Positions 6,150 to 10,349 of a DNA stretch of 10,349 nt are shown piece by piece (positions within the stretch are counted from its first letter, which is position 1; each line of letters opens with the position of its first letter). Origin of the DNA: Firmicutes bacterium UBA1047 (GTDB lineage: Bacteria > Bacillota > Clostridia > Tissierellales > Sedimentibacteraceae); the NCBI GenBank assembly GCA_002316585.1, contig DCDU01000101.1:1-10349 (forward strand), read 5' to 3'. The translations under genes were made by a program, and so were the position numbers. Below the pieces are notes generated by a model. That model did no database searches. It saw only the letters and a program-made list of their open reading frames with translations, and was not told the origin of the DNA.

Positions 6150-7532
6150 TTATTCGTACATCACATCTCCGAACAGTTCTTCGTCGGTCGGCTGATTTGG
6201 AGGCGTCGGATATGATACCCAGGTAATATTGAGAAGCTTCTCCCAGGTTATGTTGTCGCTTGAAATATTCCCTCCCCAAGTTCCGCATCCAAGACTCAGT
6301 GTCATAGGCATTCCGTTTGTCCAAGCACCGCTGTTTGACAGGCATTGAGGCTGTCTCACCATAAGACGGCTGGTCTTGGTTTTTAAAGCATACTTTAGTA
6401 TATGCTCATCATTTGTCGAATGAATGCCGCAGGAATGACCCTTACCCTGGTATTCCGTGATTTCATTTACTCTGTCAATTGCATCAGCGAATTCTTTGTA
6501 TTTATACAATGTAACGGTAACTGATAGTTTTTCTCCCGAAAACGGATATTCTTTGCCTACATTTGTTTCTTCAACCATGAAGAAAGTTCTGTCTTCAGGA
6601 ATGTTCAATCCCACATATTCCGCAATCTTCTTTGCAGGCTGTGCAATTATTTCTCTTGCCAAAGCACCGTTAACCCACATTTTTGACTGCATCAAAGCTT
6701 TTTCTTCCGCACTTAACAAATAACCGCCTTCATCTATCAACGCTTTTACCAAGTCATCATAAATGTCTTCCTGAATAACAAGTGAATTTTCCGCTGAACA
6801 GCTTGTTGCAAAGTCAAATGTTTTGCTTCTTTTTATTTTATCCGCAGCATCCTTAATATCCGCTGTTTCGTCCACAATAACAACCGCATTGCCTACACCT
6901 ACGCCATAAGCGGGAGTTCCCGATGTATAGGCTGCTTTAACAAGTCCGCCGCCGCCGGTTGCCAAAACTAAGTCGCTTTGCTTCATAAGCTCCTGTGAAA
7001 TATCCAATGTAGGCTCTTCAATGCCTATTACCAAATCTTCCGGAGCATCATATTTTTTCAACACATCCCTTATTATATTTACGATATAAGTATTTGTTGC
7101 CTTTGATTTCGGGTGCGGAGACATCACTATGGCATTTCTTGTTTTAATTGACATTATTGCTTTTAATACGGGAGTTGCTTCAGGATTTGTAACCGGAATA
7201 ACTGCTCCTATCACTCCCACCGGTTTTGCTATTTTAATTAATCCCTTTTCTTCATTTCTTTCGATAACTCCCATGCTTTTTTTGCCTTCCATATCTCTTA
7301 AAGCACCTTTAAGCTTGGTCATAAGCTTTGCATATTTTGAATCATAATTTCCATATTGTGTTTCTTCCACTGCCAATTTAGAAATTTTATCCGCGTTGTC
7401 AGGCTTTACAATATTCCAGACAATCGCCTTGGTCAGATGGTCTACTCTTTCCTGGCTGAAGCCTTCCGCTATCTGCTGTGCCTTTCTTGCTCTTTCAATT
7501 AATGAAGCTACATAATCAGTTGCGTTAATCAT
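6150..7532 (-). CDS. CoA-acylating aldehyde dehydrogenase (AdhE N-domain / SucD / SauS type)
   Basis: A complete 460-residue NAD(P)-dependent, CoA-acylating aldehyde dehydrogenase interconverting an aldehyde and its acyl-CoA. Family marks are IPVTNPEATP (N116), ATGGGGLVKAAYTSGTPAYG (191-210), the catalytic Cys245 in FATSCSAENS, and LGCGTWGGN near the C terminus. Relatives include the N-terminal half of AdhE, clostridial succinate-semialdehyde dehydrogenase SucD, and the acylating sulfoacetaldehyde dehydrogenase SauS. The TSCSAENS active-site wording and the NITWVS and QPTDEELFG tail recall the SauS-like branch more than SucD, but this rests on memory, and the substrate is not settled. There is no microcompartment-targeting extension. 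The start follows TAGGAGGA with good spacing. A truncated iron alcohol dehydrogenase lies 17 bases upstream, so the pair once probably turned an acyl-CoA into an alcohol or the reverse. This gene has no visible damage, though its operon partner has. Confidence 0.9.
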   Translation of the reverse strand: MINATDYVASLIERARKAQQIAEGFSQERVDHLTKAIVWNIVKPDNADKISKLAVEETQYGNYDSKYAKLMTKLKGALRDMEGKKSMGVIERNEEKGLIKIAKPVGVIGAVIPVTNPEATPVLKAIMSIKTRNAIVMSPHPKSKATNTYIVNIIRDVLKKYDAPEDLVIGIEEPTLDISQELMKQSDLVLATGGGGLVKAAYTSGTPAYGVGVGNAVVIVDETADIKDAADKIKRSKTFDFATSCSAENSLVIQEDIYDDLVKALIDEGGYLLSAEEKALMQSKMWVNGALAREIIAQPAKKIAEYVGLNIPEDRTFFMVEETNVGKEYPFSGEKLSVTVTLYKYKEFADAIDRVNEITEYQGKGHSCGIHSTNDEHILKYALKTKTSRLMVRQPQCLSNSGAWTNGMPMTLSLGCGTWGGNISSDNITWEKLLNITWVSYPTPPNQPTDEELFGDVMYE

Positions 7533-7549
7533 TACATTCCTCCTAAATT

Positions 7550-8128
7550 TTATAATAAATCCTTGTATATTTGAATTATTTGTTCCAAGCTTACCTTCCT
7601 TGGTGTGTTTCCGGGGCTTCCGCTGTTTATTGCATCCTGCGCCTTTTTTGCAGCTTCCATTGTTGTAAGTCCTTCAATATTTTCTCCCATAGCTTCTGCT
7701 ACCTTTGCAAATTTCTCGGGAGCTCCCATAAGTGCAAATTCCATACACTTAGGTAAAAGCACCGCATTGGATATACCGTGAGCAATATGGAATATGGCTC
7801 CTACAGGCCGGCTCATACCATGCACAATTGTTACGGAAGCGTTGCTGAAAGCAATTCCTGCTTCCATTGACGCTATCATAATTTCACTTATTGCTTCCAA
7901 GTCATCACCGTTTGCCCAGGCCCTTCTGATATATTTTGATATCCTTTTTATAGCGGATAAAGACATTGTTTCAGTAAAGGGATGAGCTTTTCTTGAGATA
8001 TATGCTTCAATAGCATGAGTGAATGCGTCAATACCAGTAGCCGCGGTTGTCTTTGCAGGCACGCTCAAAGTAAATAGCGGATCATTCACTGCAATTGCAG
8101 GAACAATGTAGGGGCTTCCTATCAACAT
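7550..8128 (-). pseudogene. Iron-containing alcohol dehydrogenase, C-terminal half only (N-terminal half deleted)
   Basis: The 192-residue frame matches the second half of group III (Fe-dependent) alcohol dehydrogenases, which are normally ~380 residues. Homology starts at about residue 5 (SPYIVPAIAVNDP), a point inside the family, and runs to the normal C terminus. All metal ligands remain: D34 and H38 in TGIDAFTHAIEAY, H103 in VHGMSRP and H117 in IAHG, with the usual 14-residue spacing of the last two. The whole N-terminal Rossmann domain that binds NAD(P) is missing. Stop codons lie immediately upstream (TAA TGT TAA before ATG), and no ribosome binding site precedes the ATG. It is therefore almost certainly non-functional as a dehydrogenase. 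The retained part has no internal stop or frameshift, suggesting a recent deletion. Partner of the downstream acylating aldehyde dehydrogenase; original substrate unknown. Confidence 0.85.
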
Positions 8129-8174
8129 TTAACATTATTTTTTGTATCCGCGATTATTTACTTCCCTGAAGTTT

Positions 8175-8345
8175 TTACTGCCTTATATTCAAAAATTTCA
8201 GATAGGCATTGTTCGTTTTTATTATATAACCGTCCTTATCAACCATGACAAGGCACTCTGAGGTATTTTCAAAAAATATTTTCAATGCTCGGTTTTCCAT
8301 TTTTATTTTTTCAATTTCTTCTATGCAGTTATAATTATTGTACAT
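8175..8345 (-). pseudogene. PAS-domain N-terminal remnant, probably of a PAS-containing transcriptional regulator
   Basis: A 56-codon frame with a good ribosome binding site (AGAGGA seven bases before ATG 8345). It starts with a short charged helix (residues ~9-22), then a PAS beginning: FFENTSECLVMVDKDGYIIK (24-43) followed by TNNAYLKFLNI. It stops at TAA just where a PAS domain would continue. PAS-first sigma-54-dependent activators often sit beside alcohol/aldehyde operons in Clostridia and have such N termini, so it is probably a truncated regulator of the adjacent operon; a sensor kinase is also possible. The next ~45 bases hold an unassigned 15-codon frame (8182 down to 8135, GSKNFREVNNRGYKK), possibly the tail of a deleted gene. 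It begins 31 bases after dprA with no terminator between, so it is likely transcribed with dprA. Nothing else is seen between 8129 and 8376. Confidence 0.65.
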
Positions 8346-8376
8346 ATTGATTCCTCTTTATCGTCGTAGCGTAATG

Positions 8377-9471
8377 TTAAACACCCGGCATAATCTTATT
8401 GCCGTTTATCCGTATTGCACCTTTCATTTCCAACAATGTTATATTGCCAAGCAATTCACCGGTGTCCATTTTTATTTCCTGTCTTAATTCATCAATTGTG
8501 TTTTTCCCTGTCTTGATACAGTTTATTATTTTAAGCTCGTCATCCGTTAATGCAGACGTATCGCATGCCTTTTGAAGCTTAACTCTTTCTTTTAATTCTA
8601 AAATTTCTTCAACAATGTCATTAATTGATGTTGTTATTTTTGCGCCGTCTCTGATAAGCGCATTTGTTCCCTTACTGTACAGACTGTCAATATTTCCGGG
8701 AACCGCAAAAATTTCTCTTCCCTGATTGGCGGCATGACCTACCGTAATTAATGTACCGCTTTTTTCCTGTGCTTCAACAACCAATACACCGTCGGAAAGT
8801 CCGCTGATGATTCTATTCCTGTCGTGAAAGTTATATGCAACCGGTTGTATATCAAAGTTATATTCTGTTATTACCGCTCCTTTGTTGTCAGAAATCTGTT
8901 TAAAAAGCTCCAAGTTCTTCTTTGGATATACAACATTTATTCCGCAGCCTATTATTCCATATGTCTTTGCGTCATACTTCAAGGCTGTTTTATGAGCTAT
9001 TGCGTCGATGCCTACCGCAAGACCGCTTACGATATTTACATTGATTTCCGACAATTCTTTCGTCAATTTTTCCGCAGCCCATTTTCCATAGTTTGTAGCT
9101 TTCCTTGAGCCTACAATTGCAACGGATATATTATTTATGTAATCCAAGCTGCCCTTATAGTACAATACATAGGGATAACCGCTAATTTGCTTTAGTTTTT
9201 CCGGATAATCTTCGTCAAAAATAGTTACTGCTTCAGCTTTTTCAGAATTCAGCCTTCCCAATATTTTTGCTTCAAAATCATTTTTGCTTTCGGAAAGTTT
9301 ATTTATTCTGTCTGTTTTCAGAAAAGACAAATTGTATTTCTCACTTTCAAAGTTGTCCCACAAATCCTGAGGTGAGCCAAAATAATCTAAAAGCTTTGAT
9401 ATTTTATTATTTGAAATACCTGCTGCCGAAAGCCATAATAAAGTTTTTTGATTAATATTTAAACTCTCCAT
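8377..9471 (-). CDS. dprA: DNA-processing protein DprA (DNA protecting protein, RecA loader)
   Basis: DprA binds incoming single-stranded DNA during natural transformation and loads RecA; it is conserved even in species not known to be competent. The 364-residue protein has the standard order: an N-terminal helical (SAM-like) region (1-~75), the extended Rossmann-fold domain, and a C-terminal winged-helix DML1-like region (~305-364). Core motifs are VAIVGSRKATNYG (117-129), VSGLAVGIDAIAH (148-160), GCGINVVYP, NRIISGLS (219-226), EAQEKSGTL, GREIFAVPGN (251-260) and SKGTNALIRDGA. Length is normal. The start ATG lies two bases after the comM stop, and its ribosome binding site TGGAGGTAG is inside the comM 3' end, so the two are translationally close in one operon. 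The gene commonly found next in Firmicutes (topA) is not here; a PAS remnant follows instead. Confidence 0.95.
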   Translation of the reverse strand: MESLNINQKTLLWLSAAGISNNKISKLLDYFGSPQDLWDNFESEKYNLSFLKTDRINKLSESKNDFEAKILGRLNSEKAEAVTIFDEDYPEKLKQISGYPYVLYYKGSLDYINNISVAIVGSRKATNYGKWAAEKLTKELSEINVNIVSGLAVGIDAIAHKTALKYDAKTYGIIGCGINVVYPKKNLELFKQISDNKGAVITEYNFDIQPVAYNFHDRNRIISGLSDGVLVVEAQEKSGTLITVGHAANQGREIFAVPGNIDSLYSKGTNALIRDGAKITTSINDIVEEILELKERVKLQKACDTSALTDDELKIINCIKTGKNTIDELRQEIKMDTGELLGNITLLEMKGAIRINGNKIMPGV

Positions 9472-9473
9472 TA

Positions 9474-10349
9474 CTACCTCCAGTATTTTTTATCCAAACT
9501 TCTGTACTGAACTGCCTCTGCTATATGCTTAGTTTCTATGTTTTCTGAATTTTCCAAATCCGCTATCGTTCTTGCAACCTTTAGTATTTTATTGTATGCT
9601 CTTGCGCTCAGCCCTAAAATCTCAAAGGCATTCTTCAGCAGTTTTTCCGATTCCTTATTGACCTTGCAAAATTTTGATATACCCTTTGTTGAAAGCTCGG
9701 AATTAGTCATTATCCCCATGTTCTTATATCTCTTAAGCTGAATGCTTCTCGCTTTTACAATTCGTTTTTTAATTTCAGCCGAGGTTTCTTCAACCGCATC
9801 ATTCTTTAAATCATCATACCTTACGGGAAGCACTTCAATTTGAATGTCAATGCGATTTAATAACGGACCGGAAATTTTTCCTAAGTATTTGTCAATTTGT
9901 CCCTGACTGCAGGAGCAATCGTGGGTTGGGTCCCCTAAATAACCGCAAGGACATGGGTTCATGGAAGCCACAAGCATAAATTTTGCGGGAAATGTAAAGG
10001 AGCCGTTTGCCCTTGCAATGGAAATTTTCCCGTCCTCCATTGGCTGTCGCAGAATTTCAATTACACTTTTGGGAAATTCGGGTATCTCATCTAAGAACAA
10101 AACCCCGAAGTGAGCCAATGATACTTCCCCCGGTCGCGGCTTTGAGCCGCCTCCCGCTATGGATGTGCGTGAAGATGTATGGTGAGGTGAGCGAAAAGGT
10201 CTCTTGGTTATTAAGCCTTTATTGTTTAACAAGCCTGATATGCTGTATATTTTTGTAACCTCCAAGGATTCTTCAAAGCTCAAATCAGGCAAGATGGTTG
10301 GAATACGCTGTGCAATCATTGTTTTGCCCGAGCCGGGGCTTCCTAAAAG
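9474..10349 (-). CDS. comM: ComM/YifB family Mg-chelatase-like AAA+ ATPase, 3' part (5' end outside window)
   Basis: The frame is open to the right edge; the first visible residues LLGSPGSGKT are the Walker A motif, so the N-terminal Lon-like part (about 210 residues) lies beyond the window. The visible 291 residues contain ILPDLSFEESLEVT, RPFRSPHHTSS, GGGSKPRPGEVSLAH, Walker B GVLFLDE, a cysteine cluster NPCPCGYLGDPTHDCSCS, and the C-terminal Mg-chelatase domain with LSARAYNKILKVARTIADLE. ComM in transformable bacteria is a hexameric helicase that promotes branch migration of integrating single-stranded DNA. Its neighbour dprA acts in the same pathway, and the two overlap functionally and nearly physically. 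Role here is inferred from family; Firmicute members are less studied. Confidence 0.95.
   Translation of the reverse strand, partial: LLGSPGSGKTMIAQRIPTILPDLSFEESLEVTKIYSISGLLNNKGLITKRPFRSPHHTSSRTSIAGGGSKPRPGEVSLAHFGVLFLDEIPEFPKSVIEILRQPMEDGKISIARANGSFTFPAKFMLVASMNPCPCGYLGDPTHDCSCSQGQIDKYLGKISGPLLNRIDIQIEVLPVRYDDLKNDAVEETSAEIKKRIVKARSIQLKRYKNMGIMTNSELSTKGISKFCKVNKESEKLLKNAFEILGLSARAYNKILKVARTIADLENSENIETKHIAEAVQYRSLDKKYWR

Noticed and set aside
6103..6345. 80-codon minus-strand frame overlapping the 3' end of the aldehyde dehydrogenase
   Set aside because: Out of frame with a clearly homologous gene, Arg-rich and without family resemblance; no ribosome binding site of note. Shadow frame.
6150..8128. 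A split bifunctional AdhE
   Set aside because: AdhE has aldehyde dehydrogenase first and alcohol dehydrogenase second in one chain. Here the alcohol dehydrogenase half is upstream and the aldehyde dehydrogenase has its own ribosome binding site and normal stand-alone length.
1..10349. CRISPR array, tRNA/rRNA genes, transposases, phage or toxin-antitoxin modules
   Set aside because: No regularly spaced repeats, tRNA-like folds, or recognisable proteins of these classes were seen on either strand.

Overview
This window looks like chromosomal DNA from a low-GC, probably spore-forming Firmicute of the Clostridia/Tissierellia type. The reasons are AT-rich intergenic DNA, strong AGGAGG-type ribosome binding sites, sigma-A promoters with 17-bp spacers, U-tract terminators, a YlbJ-type sporulation membrane protein and a PyrR-type attenuator. 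The species cannot be named from the sequence alone. No CRISPR array, tRNA, rRNA, insertion sequence or phage gene is visible.

Positions 1-2630 (plus strand): the 3' part of ylbJ, then ribonuclease Z (rnz) with its own promoter at the ylbJ stop codon, then a YitT-family membrane protein that has a strong Shine-Dalgarno but no ATG. This block ends in a perfect 15-bp hairpin that can terminate both converging transcripts.

Positions 2644-6011 (minus strand): a sodium-dependent NSS-family transporter with a ~190-nt leader, and a uracil permease (uraA/pyrP, NCS2 family). The permease leader carries a recognisable PyrR-binding hairpin, an antiterminator and an intrinsic terminator, so pyrimidine-responsive attenuation is predicted.

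Positions 6150-8345 (minus strand): an intact CoA-acylating aldehyde dehydrogenase of the AdhE/SucD/SauS type, preceded by an iron-dependent alcohol dehydrogenase that has lost its NAD-binding half, and by a 56-codon PAS-domain stub. This reads as the remains of a regulator plus aldehyde/alcohol operon damaged by deletion.

Positions 8377-10349 (minus strand): dprA and the 3' part of comM/yifB, two nucleotides apart. This is the usual Firmicute pairing for processing of incoming single-stranded DNA. The gene often found after dprA (topA) is absent, and the damaged operon takes its place.

I found no convincing new multi-gene system. The most useful signals are the PyrR attenuator with a compensatory base-pair change, the decayed alcohol/aldehyde locus, the apparent AUA start of yitT, and the repeat-bearing leader of the NSS transporter.
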